DNA of 64,000 nt from Pseudomonas lalkuanensis (GTDB lineage Bacteria > Pseudomonadota > Gammaproteobacteria > Pseudomonadales > Pseudomonadaceae), in the NCBI RefSeq assembly GCF_008807375.1, contig NZ_CP043311.1, forward strand, positions 3,266,001 through 3,330,000, given 5' to 3'. A program made the position numbers and the translations under genes. Shown one piece after another: positions 1-8,393 of the stretch; within the stretch, counting starts at the first letter, position 1; each line of letters opens with the position of its first letter. The notes under the pieces were generated by a model. The model did not search any database. It was not told where the DNA came from and saw only the letters and a program-made list of their open reading frames with translations.

Positions 1-55
1 AGAATCCGAAGCAAGCCGCCAGGAACTCCAGCCACCTCGTGTTCCGTAGCACTGG

Positions 56-553
56 CTACTTCCGCTTGAAGGCCTCCCGCCGAGCCAGGCGTTCGTCTGC
101 GAAGCGACTGCTTATGGACGCTTCCAGATCCTTGCGCTCCACAGGAACGCCGCAGTGCGGGCAGACGCTGGCCACACCGACGTCATGGCCACACTCACGG
201 TGCACAAAATGCACCGCCAATCCCTCATCCTCGTTCTTGCACCATGTTTCGCCCCAGGCGCGCAGCGCATAGATCACGGGATAGAAGTCCCATCCCTTCC
301 TGGTCAGATGGTATTCGTAGCGCAGTGGCTTCTCGCTGTATGGGCGACGCTCGACCATGCCGTCGGCTTCCAGCGCTTTCAGGCGCGACGTCAGCATCTG
401 CGGCGTAGCCCCGGTCTGGATCTGCATTTCCTCGAAGCGTGTCGCCCCCATGTAGAGCTCGCGCAGCACCAGGATCGTCCACTTGTCGCCCACCACATCC
501 ACTGAGCGTGCCACCGGGCACAGCGTATCGGTCGTCTCGTCCTGCATTTGCAT
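56..553 (-). CDS. HxlR-family transcriptional regulator
   Basis: About 165 aa. The winged-helix core of HxlR regulators is evident: CPVARSVDVVGDKWTILVLR near the N-terminus, then the recognition region with RFEEMQ and PQMLTSRLKALEADGMVERR and a wing ending in YHLTRKG. The C-terminal third adds a CPHC motif and a further Cys/His stretch (RECGHD), suggesting a small metal or redox site beyond the minimal domain. The frame opens upstream with GTG at 565, but the ATG at 553 has a GGAG about 11 nt upstream, so I chose it; GTG at 556 is also possible. It diverges from the isochorismatase gene and probably represses it and itself through the repeated operator in between. The ligand is unknown. Confidence 0.9.
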   Translation of the reverse strand: MQMQDETTDTLCPVARSVDVVGDKWTILVLRELYMGATRFEEMQIQTGATPQMLTSRLKALEADGMVERRPYSEKPLRYEYHLTRKGWDFYPVIYALRAWGETWCKNEDEGLAVHFVHRECGHDVGVASVCPHCGVPVERKDLEASISSRFADERLARREAFKRK

Positions 554-573
554 CACGGTGCTCACTCCGGGCC

Positions 574-590
574 ACTATCGTTTTCATAGT
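574..590. promoter_or_regulatory. HxlR operator copy 1 (autoregulatory)
   Basis: A 17-bp dyad with arms ACTATC and CATAGT around GTTTT, lying just upstream of the regulator start. It is nearly identical to the element at 650-666. Repeated dyads beside an HxlR gene are typical operators; binding is inferred. Confidence 0.55.
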
Positions 591-644
591 AACACGACCA
601 GGATCTGCAAGAACCCTTGGACTACCCGGAAACCCTCATGTCTA

Positions 645-672
645 TTGACACTATGTTTTTCATAGTTAGTAT
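645..672 (+). promoter_or_regulatory. Promoter with HxlR operator copy 2
   Basis: TTGACA at 645-650 followed after 16 nt by TAGTAT (667-672) is a good sigma-70 promoter for the isochorismatase/MFS pair. The perfect dyad ACTATG-TTTTT-CATAGT (650-666) fills the -35 to -10 spacer, so a bound dimer would block RNA polymerase. The site repeats the one at 574-590. Confidence 0.65.
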
Positions 673-776
673 CAGGCATATCGAGGATCGAGACATCGCG
701 CAACGGAGCCGTCGAGGCAAGCGCCCAATTCCGAGGTGCGAGTTCAATCGCACCTCCTTTCAACTGGAGCATCGAA

Positions 777-1403
777 ATGGCCAATCCTGTGTATCCCCCG
801 GCGCGAACCGGCCTGCTGCTGGTCGACCCTTACAACGATTTCCTGTCCGACGGCGGCAAGCTGTTCCCCATGCTGAAAAACGCTGCGGAAGACGTTCACC
901 TGCTCGACAACCTGCGCACCGTCGTCTCAACCGCACGCGGCCATGGCATCCAGGTGTTCTATGTACCGCACCGTCGCTGGCAGCCCGGCGACTATGACAA
1001 CTGGGATCACCCAAATCCGACCCAGCGGCTGGTCCAGCAGCGCCATACCTTCGCCAAGGGCACGTGGGGCGGCGAATGGCATCCCGACTTCGTGCCGCAG
1101 GACGGCGACATCATCATCCAGGAGCACTGGGGCCAGAGCGGCTTCGCCAACACCGATCTCGACTTCCAGCTGAAGCAGCAAGGCATCACCCATGTCATCG
1201 TCGTTGGCCTGCTGGCGAACACCTGCATCGAATCGACGGCGCGCTTCGCCATGGAACTCGGGTATCACGTGACGCTGGTACGCGATGCGACAGCGGCTTT
1301 CAGCAAGGACATGATGCATGCGGCACACGAGCTGAACGGGCCGACCTTTGCGCATAGCATCGTCGATACCCGCGGGCTCCTCCTCGCCCTGCAGCAGCAC
1401 TGA
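777..1403 (+). CDS. Isochorismatase-family cysteine hydrolase
   Basis: 208 aa, a normal length for the family. Motifs seen: N-terminal LLVDPYNDFLSDGG with the catalytic Asp, and VVGLLANTCIESTARFAMELGY with the nucleophilic Cys and the cis-peptide region before it. The stretch IIQEHWGQSGFANTDLDFQL aligns with the segment that carries the catalytic Lys (K-x-x-W-G) in many members, but here that position reads Gln or Glu. It therefore belongs to a variant subgroup and its substrate cannot be assigned; amide or N-carbamoyl hydrolysis is more likely than isochorismate cleavage. ATG follows TGGAGC. It is followed after 13 bases by the MFS gene, probably in the same transcript. Confidence 0.85.
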   Translation: MANPVYPPARTGLLLVDPYNDFLSDGGKLFPMLKNAAEDVHLLDNLRTVVSTARGHGIQVFYVPHRRWQPGDYDNWDHPNPTQRLVQQRHTFAKGTWGGEWHPDFVPQDGDIIIQEHWGQSGFANTDLDFQLKQQGITHVIVVGLLANTCIESTARFAMELGYHVTLVRDATAAFSKDMMHAAHELNGPTFAHSIVDTRGLLLALQQH

Positions 1404-1416
1404 AGGGGGCCGCGCA

Positions 1417-2625
1417 ATGTCCACTCCATCCGCGGCCCCGGCCGGGATTCCCGCTCGCCTGGTCGCCACGATGGCGGTGTGCTGCGCACTGGCCGTATCG
1501 ACCATCTACTACCACCAGCCACTACTGCCGCAGATGGCCGCGTCGTTCGGCCTGGCACCGACGCAGGCCGGGCTGGTCGCTACGTTGACGCAACTCGGCT
1601 ATGCGACCGGCCTTCTGCTCTTCGTGCCGCTCGCTGACTGCCGACAGCCACGCAGGCTCGCGTTGCTGGCCATCGCTGCGAATGCAGTCGCGTTGCTCGC
1701 CTGCGCGGCGGCACCGAGCTTCGCGTTGCTGTGCGTCAGCAGCTTCGCGGTTGGTGTGACGGCGATCACCGCGCAGATCATCATCCCTGCCCTTGCGGGT
1801 CTGGCGACACCGGCTGCGCGCGGCCGCGTCGTGGGCACCCTGCTCAGCGGCCTCTCTGCAGGTCTGCTGCTGGCGCGCACGATCGGCGGCTTCCTCGGCG
1901 CGCACACGGGTTGGCGAGCCGTGTTCGCACTGGCATCGCTCATCGATCTGCCGCTGCTGTTCATCATTGCCCGTAGCCTGCCCGCAGCCACGAACCTGAG
2001 CCCAGTGGGCTACGCCGGGTTGATTCGCTCGCTGGGCAGCCTGGTGCGCGAGGAAAGCGTGCTGCGCTTCTGTGCTGCGAGCGGTTTCATGATATTCGCC
2101 GCGTTCAGCGCGCTATGGGCCACATTGGCTGCGCTGCTGACGCAACCGCCCTACGCTTTCGGTCCCGCCACGATCGGCATGTTCGGTCTGGTCGCGCTGC
2201 TGGGCATCGTCGCGTCGCCGCACATCGGCGCGCTGGCCGATCGCCTGGGTGCGCGCACCCTGGTCCTGGCCGGTGCGATGGCCCTCGCCGTGGGCTTCGC
2301 TTTCATCGCCGTGGGCGGACACAGCCTCGGCTTACTGATCGTCGGCATGGTGCTGCTCGACTTCGGCAATCGTGCGGGCCTGGTTGCCAACCAGGCACGC
2401 ATCTACACCCTGCGCCCCGAGGCCCGCAGCCGGCTCAATACTGTTTTCATGGGGTCGTACTTCCTGGGCGGGGCGGTCGGTGCTGCATTGGGAAACTACG
2501 GCGTGCACCGTGCCGGCTGGATCGGTCTCGCAGCAGTCGGAGCCTTGTTGGCCCTTGCAGCCATGGCGATCAATGCACTCAGTCCCCGTGAATCGAGCAC
2601 TGCGCTCACCGACCTCCGCACATGA
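1417..2625 (+). CDS. MFS transporter
   Basis: 402 aa with about 12 hydrophobic segments, as expected for the major facilitator superfamily. The N-terminus reads LAVSTIYYHQPLLPQMAASF, typical of the arabinose-efflux/YnfM-like exporters, and the loop after TM2 has the conserved RQPRR-type basic motif (LADCRQPRRL). An upstream in-frame start at 1348 overlaps the hydrolase gene; ATG 1417, preceded by GGGGG, fits the homologous N-terminus. It probably exports the compound, or a product of the compound, that the neighbouring hydrolase handles and the HxlR regulator senses. Substrate unknown. Confidence 0.85.
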   Translation: MSTPSAAPAGIPARLVATMAVCCALAVSTIYYHQPLLPQMAASFGLAPTQAGLVATLTQLGYATGLLLFVPLADCRQPRRLALLAIAANAVALLACAAAPSFALLCVSSFAVGVTAITAQIIIPALAGLATPAARGRVVGTLLSGLSAGLLLARTIGGFLGAHTGWRAVFALASLIDLPLLFIIARSLPAATNLSPVGYAGLIRSLGSLVREESVLRFCAASGFMIFAAFSALWATLAALLTQPPYAFGPATIGMFGLVALLGIVASPHIGALADRLGARTLVLAGAMALAVGFAFIAVGGHSLGLLIVGMVLLDFGNRAGLVANQARIYTLRPEARSRLNTVFMGSYFLGGAVGAALGNYGVHRAGWIGLAAVGALLALAAMAINALSPRESSTALTDLRT

Positions 2626-2681
2626 GCCAATCGCCCGGAACGCGTCCAAAGCCATTCCGAGCGGCTACGGCCTTCACCCAA

Positions 2682-3452
2682 TCAATTCCCCGTTGGGTGG
2701 TTATGCAGTTTCACCGGCTCGGCTTTCCGGCAGGCACGGGCCACGCGCGCGCGAATGTTCAGGGCTTCCACGGCCAGGGAGAAGGCCATGGCGAAGTAGA
2801 CGTAGCCCTTCGGCACGTGAACGTCGAAGGATTCGGCGATCAGCACGGTGCCCACCACCACCAGGAAGGACAGCGCCAGCATCTTCAGGCTCGGGTGCAT
2901 GTCGATGAAGGTGCTGATGGTACCGGCGGCCAGCATCATCACCAGCACGGCCGCGACGATTGCGGCGACCATCACCGGGATGTCGGACACCATGCCGACG
3001 GCGGTGATCACCGAGTCCAGCGAGAACACGATGTCGATGATGGCGATCTGGACGATGGTGACCACGAAACCGCCGCCCGGCTTGCGTCGCCCGCCCTCCC
3101 CGTCGTCACCGTCCTCCTCGCCTTCCAGGCTCTGGTACATCTCGCTGCTGCTCTTCCACAACAGGAACAGGCCGCCGAAGAAGAGGATCAGGTCTCGCCC
3201 GGAGATGCCTTGTCCGGCCAGGTGGAACAGGTCAGCAGTGAGCCGCATGATCCAGGTGATGGAGAGCAGCAGCAGGATGCGCGTGACCATCGCCAGGGCC
3301 AGGCCGCAGAAGCGGGTGCGCGCCTGCATGTGCGGCGGCATGCGGCCCACGAGAATGGCGATCATGATGATGTTGTCGATGCCCAGGACGATTTCCAGGG
3401 CGGTGAGGGTGAAGAACGCCGCCCAGATCTCCGGGCGCAACAGCCATTCCAT
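2682..3452 (-). CDS. TerC-family integral membrane protein
   Basis: 256 aa. The TerC signature is clear: EIVLGIDNIIMIAILVGRMP near the N-terminus and IDIVFSLDSVITAVGM mid-protein, each with acidic residues inside membrane helices. Roughly seven transmembrane helices are seen, with an acidic, Gly-rich cytoplasmic loop (EGEEDGDDGEGG) between the halves. The open frame extends far upstream, but the ATG at 3452 starts exactly at the family N-terminus (MEWLLRPEIW), so I chose it. Family members are linked to metal export during protein secretion or to tellurite resistance; no tellurite operon is nearby, so a manganese or general metal role is as likely. Confidence 0.9.
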   Translation of the reverse strand: MEWLLRPEIWAAFFTLTALEIVLGIDNIIMIAILVGRMPPHMQARTRFCGLALAMVTRILLLLSITWIMRLTADLFHLAGQGISGRDLILFFGGLFLLWKSSSEMYQSLEGEEDGDDGEGGRRKPGGGFVVTIVQIAIIDIVFSLDSVITAVGMVSDIPVMVAAIVAAVLVMMLAAGTISTFIDMHPSLKMLALSFLVVVGTVLIAESFDVHVPKGYVYFAMAFSLAVEALNIRARVARACRKAEPVKLHNHPTGN

Positions 3453-3640
3453 CTCAGGCTCCCAATCGGACTGGATCGAGGGTCGAACAATGGCACAGGC
3501 GCCGCTCCGCTCGTGACGGATGGGCGCCTGCACCTGGACAAGCATGGTGAAGTCGCTGCAAGCCGGGACTTGCGCGTTGGTGCGGAGCACCGCACATGCT
3601 CTCCGGGATCGCCAGACAGCATGCAAGGCGCGGCCTGGAG

Positions 3641-4012
3641 TCAGGCCGCTGCGTAGACCACCAGTTCCACGAGCATCTCCTCGCGTGCCAGGCCGGCCAC
3701 CACCATGGCAGCGCGGTTCGGGTAAGGGGCAACGAAGTATTCGGCATAGACCGCATTCACCGTCGCCAGGTAGCTGCGGTCGGTGACATAGATCAGTACC
3801 TGGGTCACCGCCTCCAGGCCGAGCCCGGCGCACGTCAGGGTGCGCTTGAGGTTGTCCAGGACCTGCCGCGTCTGTGCTTCGATCCCCCCTTCCACCACCC
3901 TCCCCTCGACATCGATGGGTATCTGCGCCGTGTACAAGGTGCCATTACCGATCACCGCCCACTCCAACGGGGCCTTGGACGGGTACAAGCGAGTGCTGAC
4001 TGCCTGCTTCAT
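3641..4012 (-). CDS. RidA-family protein
   Basis: 123 aa. The YjgF/YER057c/UK114 fold is recognisable from VIGNGTLYTAQIPID, the central QTRQVLDNLKRTLTCAGLGL and the C-terminal YPNRAAMVVAGLAREEMLVE, with the Arg that binds the substrate carboxylate at the start of the last segment. RidA proteins hydrolyse reactive enamine/imine intermediates. It sits downstream of a BCCT transporter, a dipeptidase homologue and an aldehyde dehydrogenase on the same strand, so it probably handles an imine formed during catabolism of the imported compound. Confidence 0.85.
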   Translation of the reverse strand: MKQAVSTRLYPSKAPLEWAVIGNGTLYTAQIPIDVEGRVVEGGIEAQTRQVLDNLKRTLTCAGLGLEAVTQVLIYVTDRSYLATVNAVYAEYFVAPYPNRAAMVVAGLAREEMLVELVVYAAA

Positions 4013-4074
4013 TGAACTCTCCAGGATGTGACGAAAAAAGCGAGGGCAAGCGGACAGCGCACCCTCCCAGGGGA

Positions 4075-5625
4075 CTAGAGCTGCTGCTCACGCGCCAGTT
4101 GGCGGGCGATCTGCGGTGCGTTCCAGAGCGCCGGCAGGATCAGCAGGGAGACCGGCACCGCGGTGATGACGATGAAGGATTGCAGCGCCGTGACCCCGCC
4201 CGAGCCGATGGTGATCAGCACCACTGCGGCCAGTCCCATGCCAATGCACCAGAAAGCCCGCAGCCATTTCTTCGGTGCATCGTTGGCGGACATTGCCAAG
4301 GCGACGGTGTAGGCCATGGCATCCCCATTGGTGGCCACCGAGATGAAGCTGAGGAACAGGAACAGCGCGGATACCAGCCCCGCCAGCGGCAGGCTCTGGG
4401 TGACACCCAGCAGCATGGCCTCGGGCTGGCTGCCGTGGTCGGTGACGATACCGGGGGTCTGCAGTTCGAGGCCGATGCCAGTGCCGCCGACCACGGTGAA
4501 CCAGAACATGGTCACCAGCGGTGCGATGATCGACAGGGTCCCGATGATCTGGCGGATGCTGCGGCCCCGGGAAATCTTGGCGACATACAGGCCCATCATC
4601 GGCGCGTAACCGATGAACCAGCCCCAATAGAAGACCGTCCACCAGTCGAGCCACTTCGGGTCGGCGCGATACATCGTCATCGGCAGGAAGTATTCCAGTT
4701 GCAGGCCGAACGCCACCGGGAAGCCCGAGAGGATGAACAGCGTCGGTCCGGCCACGATCATGAAGACCGCCAGGCCAATCATCAGCCACACGTTGATCTC
4801 GCTGACGAAGCGGATGCCGTTCAGGCCGACCAGGCAGGAAGTGGTGTACATGGCCGTCACCAGGATGATGGTGATGGATTGGGTCGCCAGGTCGTTCGGC
4901 ACGCCCCAGACGGCGTTCAGCGCATTGCTGATCTGCAGCCCGAGGAATCCGATCGGGCCGATGGTACCGGCGACCACCGCGATGATCGACGTGGCATCGG
5001 CGAGGTTGCCGATCGGTCCCTTGAGCGCGCGCTCGCCCAGCAGCGGGTAAAGCAGGGTACGCGGCGCCAGCGGCAATCCCTTGTCGTAGTGCAGGTGCAT
5101 CAGCACGATGGCCAACAGGCTGCCCAGCACCGCCCAGGCCAGGAACCCCCAGTGTACGAACGACTGGGCCAGGGCCAGGTGGCCGGCATGCTCGCTGTTC
5201 GGCTGCACACCACTGAACAACGGCGGCGGACTGGCGAAGTGCATCAGGGGTTCGGCGGCCGCCCAGAAGGCTCCACCGCCGGCGAGCAGCGCGCACATGA
5301 TCACGGCGATCCAGTTGAAGGTACTGGTTTCCGGCTGCCGGTCGACGCCGCCCAGGCGAACGCGGCCGCTTTTGCTGAAGAAGATACCGAGGCTGACGAG
5401 GAAGGTCGCCAGCATCAGCAACTGCCAGTAGAGCCCGAAGGCCTTCGTCGACCAGGCGAACAGGGTGTTGACCAGTGCCGACACGGCATCGATGTCCACC
5501 AGCGCCGCCACCAGGAAACTGAGCAGGAAGCCGCCGCTGACAATGAACAAGGGCCAGTCGATGCCTTGCAGTGCCGGGTGCTTCATCGGCGCGCTGCCTA
5601 CGGTCTGGGTCGGGAACACTTTCAT
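4075..5625 (-). CDS. BCCT-family betaine/carnitine/choline transporter
   Basis: 516 aa with about 12 transmembrane segments. Family hallmarks: FFSKSGRVRLGG after TM2, GGGAFWAAAEPLMHF, and YWGWFIGYAPMMGLYVAKIS followed by SRGRSIRQ, the conserved Trp-rich segment and basic loop. Homologues move quaternary ammonium compounds (glycine betaine, choline, carnitine), usually coupled to sodium or proton. The open frame starts at 5781, but ATG 5625 has an excellent GGAGG seven bases upstream. It sits in a catabolic cluster with M19-type dipeptidase and aldehyde dehydrogenase genes rather than osmoprotection genes, so import for degradation is likely. There is no long C-terminal osmosensory tail. Confidence 0.9.
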   Translation of the reverse strand: MKVFPTQTVGSAPMKHPALQGIDWPLFIVSGGFLLSFLVAALVDIDAVSALVNTLFAWSTKAFGLYWQLLMLATFLVSLGIFFSKSGRVRLGGVDRQPETSTFNWIAVIMCALLAGGGAFWAAAEPLMHFASPPPLFSGVQPNSEHAGHLALAQSFVHWGFLAWAVLGSLLAIVLMHLHYDKGLPLAPRTLLYPLLGERALKGPIGNLADATSIIAVVAGTIGPIGFLGLQISNALNAVWGVPNDLATQSITIILVTAMYTTSCLVGLNGIRFVSEINVWLMIGLAVFMIVAGPTLFILSGFPVAFGLQLEYFLPMTMYRADPKWLDWWTVFYWGWFIGYAPMMGLYVAKISRGRSIRQIIGTLSIIAPLVTMFWFTVVGGTGIGLELQTPGIVTDHGSQPEAMLLGVTQSLPLAGLVSALFLFLSFISVATNGDAMAYTVALAMSANDAPKKWLRAFWCIGMGLAAVVLITIGSGGVTALQSFIVITAVPVSLLILPALWNAPQIARQLAREQQL

Positions 5626-5704
5626 GATGCCTCCAGGTTGTTGTTCTGTCCCCGCAATGCGGGGCAAAAGACCATGGGTTGGGATAACGGAGCGAAAGCG
5701 CCTG

Positions 5705-5827
5705 TCAGCGCTGTAGCGAGGTTTCGCTCCTGCCCTCTGGAGGCCGGGGTTGTCGGGGATATACCGTCTGGCGCGGGCCAACTCCGGCGAAGGAGATGGT
5801 CGAGGCTCTTTTCTTGTTCTTGTTCAT
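5705..5827 (-). CDS. Possible 40-aa small protein
   Basis: An open frame of 40 residues starting MNKNKKRASTI, basic and Pro/Arg-rich, between the BCCT gene and the dipeptidase homologue. A GAGGAC stretch lies about 6 nt before the ATG. It has no recognisable domain. It could be a real small protein of the operon or only a translated spacer; I favour neither. Confidence 0.25.
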   Translation of the reverse strand: MNKNKKRASTISFAGVGPRQTVYPRQPRPPEGRSETSLQR

Positions 5828-5857
5828 GATGTCCTCACGTGGGGTGGAATCGGGGAG

Positions 5858-6844
5858 TCACTGTCGCGGTGCGGTACCGCGTTCCAGCAGGTCGAGCCAG
5901 TTCAGGCCCATGATCTTGCGCACCTCGTCCTCGGCGAATCCGCGTTCGCGCAAACCACGGACGATGACGGGGAAATCGCGGCTGTCACGAAACCAGTGCA
6001 GGGGTGCCGGCCAGTCGGCGTTGTCCGCCGAACCTTCGCCGTAGTCCTTGGCCTTGCTCCAGCGGCCATTGCGCATCCACTCCAGCACCTGCAAAGGCTG
6101 CTGCTGGCAGAGGTCGGTGCCGATGCCGATGTGGTCGATGCCCATCATGTCCGCGGTACGCGCGACCATGTCGCAGAACTCGCTCAGCTGGCACTGCGAG
6201 CCACCGCGGAGATGGAACGGATAGGTGCTGAAGCCGAGCAGGCCGCCCGACTCGGCGATACCGCGCAGTACCGCGTCGGACTTGTTGCGCCTGGCCGCAT
6301 GGAAACTGGTGGGGTTGGCGTGGGAGATGATCACCGGCCGGCTCGACAGCTCGATGGCCTCCAGGGTGCTGCGCTCGGCGCTGTGGGACATGTCGATGAG
6401 CATGCCGACGCGGTTCATCTCTTCGATCACCTGGCGACCGAAGCGGCTGATGCCGTTGTCCTCGCGCTCATAACAGCCCGAGGCCAGCAGGCTCTGGTTG
6501 TTGTAGGTCAGCTGCATGATGAAGACCCCGAGCTGGCGGAACACCTCCACCAGGTCGATGTCGTCCTCGATGGGCGAACAGTTCTGGAATCCGAAGAAGA
6601 TCCCGACGCGTCCCTCCTGCTGCGCGAGACGGATGTCCGAAGCCTGCCGCACGGGGCGAATCAGGTCAGGGAAGGCCTCGAAGCGGCGATTCCACTCACC
6701 GATGCGCGACAACGTCTCGCGCGCGGTTTCGTGGTACGCGATGGTGGCGTGAACGGCACTCAGCCCGCCTTCGCGCATCTGCCTGAACAGCTCGGGGCTC
6801 CAGTTGGAATACTGCAGGCCGTCGATCATCAGAAGCTCTTGCAT
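5858..6844 (-). CDS. M19-type membrane dipeptidase homologue
   Basis: 328 aa, TIM-barrel amidohydrolase of the renal dipeptidase (M19) family. C-terminal metal ligands are present: DMSHSAERS, VIISHANPTSFH and IGIGTDLCQQQP. The N-terminal metal motif (His-x-Asp after I-D-G) is not: the sequence reads MIDGLQYSNWSPELF, and GFQNCSP stands where the bridging Glu is usual. A Pseudomonas subgroup with I-D-G-L is found beside dimethylglycine/choline catabolism genes (PA5396-type), so this is probably a specialised amidohydrolase rather than a general dipeptidase. ATG 6844 was chosen over the longer frame because it begins at the family core. It lies 13 bases downstream of the aldehyde dehydrogenase, so the two are co-transcribed. 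Confidence 0.8.
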   Translation of the reverse strand: MQELLMIDGLQYSNWSPELFRQMREGGLSAVHATIAYHETARETLSRIGEWNRRFEAFPDLIRPVRQASDIRLAQQEGRVGIFFGFQNCSPIEDDIDLVEVFRQLGVFIMQLTYNNQSLLASGCYEREDNGISRFGRQVIEEMNRVGMLIDMSHSAERSTLEAIELSSRPVIISHANPTSFHAARRNKSDAVLRGIAESGGLLGFSTYPFHLRGGSQCQLSEFCDMVARTADMMGIDHIGIGTDLCQQQPLQVLEWMRNGRWSKAKDYGEGSADNADWPAPLHWFRDSRDFPVIVRGLRERGFAEDEVRKIMGLNWLDLLERGTAPRQ

Positions 6845-6857
6845 GGCGCTCTCTCCC

Positions 6858-8300
6858 TCAGGGACGCACATAGACGGTCTTGACCACCGTGTAGAAATCG
6901 CGGGCGTACTGCCCCTGTTCGCGGGGGCCGAAACTGGAATCCTTGCGGCCACCGAAAGGCACGTGGTAGTCGGTGCCGGCAGTGGGCAGGTTGACCATCA
7001 CGCACCCGGTGTTGGCGCGACGCTTGAAGTCGCTGGCGTGTTTCAGCGACTGAGTCATGATTCCGGCGGTCAGCCCGAAGCGGGTGTCGTTGAGGATGGC
7101 CAGCGCCTCCTCGTAATCCCGCGCCCTGATGACGCAGGCAATCGGGCCGAAGACTTCGTCACGGTTGATGCGCATGTCGTTGCGGGTGTCGACGAAGAGC
7201 GCCGGGCGCATGTAGAAGCCTTCATGCTCCTCATCGATGCGCTCGCCACCGCACACCAGGCGCGCGCCTTCGGCCTTGGCGTCCTCGATGTAGTGGAGGT
7301 TCTGCGCCAGCTGGCGCTCGTCGATCACCGGACCGATCTGCACGCCCTCGCGTAGCGGATGCCCTACCTTGAGCTGCCCCATGCGCTCGACCAGCGCCTC
7401 GACGAAGCGGTCGTGCACGCCCTCGGTCACGATCAGGCGGGACGACGCGGTGCACTTCTGACCGGTGCCGAAGAAGGCACCACTCACCGCGCACTCCACC
7501 GCCAGTGGCAGGTCGGCGTCGTCGAGCACCACCAGGGCGTTCTTGCTGCCCATTTCCAATTGGCAGCGGACGAAGTTGGCGGCGGTGGCGGCGGCGACAC
7601 GGCGACCGGTCTCCACAGAGCCGGTGAAGCTCAAGGCATTGATACCGTTGGAATGGATCAGGCGCTCACCGACTTCGGCACCACTGCCCATCAGCAGGTT
7701 GAAGGTGCCGGCCGGCAGGGCCTGGCGAGCGATGATCTCGGTCAGGGCCCAGGCACTGGCCGGCACGGCATTGGCCGGTTTGAACACCACCGCGTTGCCG
7801 AATGCCAGCGCGGGAGCGATCTTCCAGGCGGCGGTGGCCATCGGGAAGTTCCATGGGGTGATGATGGCGACCACGCCGACCGGCTCGCGGCGCACCTCGA
7901 TTTCCACGCCGGGGCGCACCGAGTCCGCCGTCTCGCCCATCTGCCGCAGAACCTCAGCGGCGTAATAGTGGAAGAACTGACCGGAGCGATGGACCTCGCC
8001 GACACCTTCGGCCAGGGTCTTGCCCTCTTCCCGGGACAGCTGCTCGCCCAGTTCGGCCTTGCGTGCGATCAGTTCGTCGCCGATAGCCATGAGCACCTGG
8101 TAGCGCTCCTCCAGCCCGCTGCGCGCCCAGATGACCTGGGCTGCCGTGGCGGCGGCGATAGCCTGGTCCACCTGTCGGGCGTCGGCCTGGGTGTAGTGGC
8201 CCACGACGTCCTCGACGTTCGCGGGGCTTCGGTTGGCAATACTCGAGACGCCTTCTACCCAGGCGCCGTCGATGTAGTTGCTGAAAATCTTGCTGGGCAT
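6858..8300 (-). CDS. NAD(P)-dependent aldehyde dehydrogenase
   Basis: 480 aa, the full length of the family. Catalytic elements: PWNFP with Asn151, FTGSVETGR in the Rossmann fold, LEMGSKNAL with general base Glu249 and GTGQKCTASSR with nucleophile Cys283. It groups by eye with the semialdehyde dehydrogenase branch (2,5-dioxovalerate / 2-oxoglutarate semialdehyde type); the exact substrate is open. ATG 8300 has GGAGG five bases upstream; an upstream GTG at 8306 lies inside that site and is less likely. First gene of the minus-strand cluster (dehydrogenase, dipeptidase homologue, BCCT, RidA), divergent from the LysR gene. Confidence 0.92.
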   Translation of the reverse strand: MPSKIFSNYIDGAWVEGVSSIANRSPANVEDVVGHYTQADARQVDQAIAAATAAQVIWARSGLEERYQVLMAIGDELIARKAELGEQLSREEGKTLAEGVGEVHRSGQFFHYYAAEVLRQMGETADSVRPGVEIEVRREPVGVVAIITPWNFPMATAAWKIAPALAFGNAVVFKPANAVPASAWALTEIIARQALPAGTFNLLMGSGAEVGERLIHSNGINALSFTGSVETGRRVAAATAANFVRCQLEMGSKNALVVLDDADLPLAVECAVSGAFFGTGQKCTASSRLIVTEGVHDRFVEALVERMGQLKVGHPLREGVQIGPVIDERQLAQNLHYIEDAKAEGARLVCGGERIDEEHEGFYMRPALFVDTRNDMRINRDEVFGPIACVIRARDYEEALAILNDTRFGLTAGIMTQSLKHASDFKRRANTGCVMVNLPTAGTDYHVPFGGRKDSSFGPREQGQYARDFYTVVKTVYVRP

Positions 8301-8350
8301 GTGCACCTCCGTTCTCGCTTTGAGCGCATGGTAGGTGCCACCTCAGATAA

Positions 8351-8362
8351 ACTAAAATTAGT
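8351..8362. promoter_or_regulatory. Probable LysR-type binding site
   Basis: The 93-base AT-rich spacer between the aldehyde dehydrogenase and the LysR gene contains the dyad ACTAA-AA-TTAGT. LysR regulators usually bind such dyads in divergent promoters and control both genes. Function inferred. Confidence 0.4.
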
Positions 8363-8393
8363 TGTGAATATTACTTGATAAGGAAAACTTACC

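Noticed and set aside
4012..5829. Long plus-strand open frame of 605 codons
   Set aside because: It is the antisense shadow of the BCCT gene; composition (His, Asp, Gln-rich) and lack of motifs are typical of high-GC shadows.
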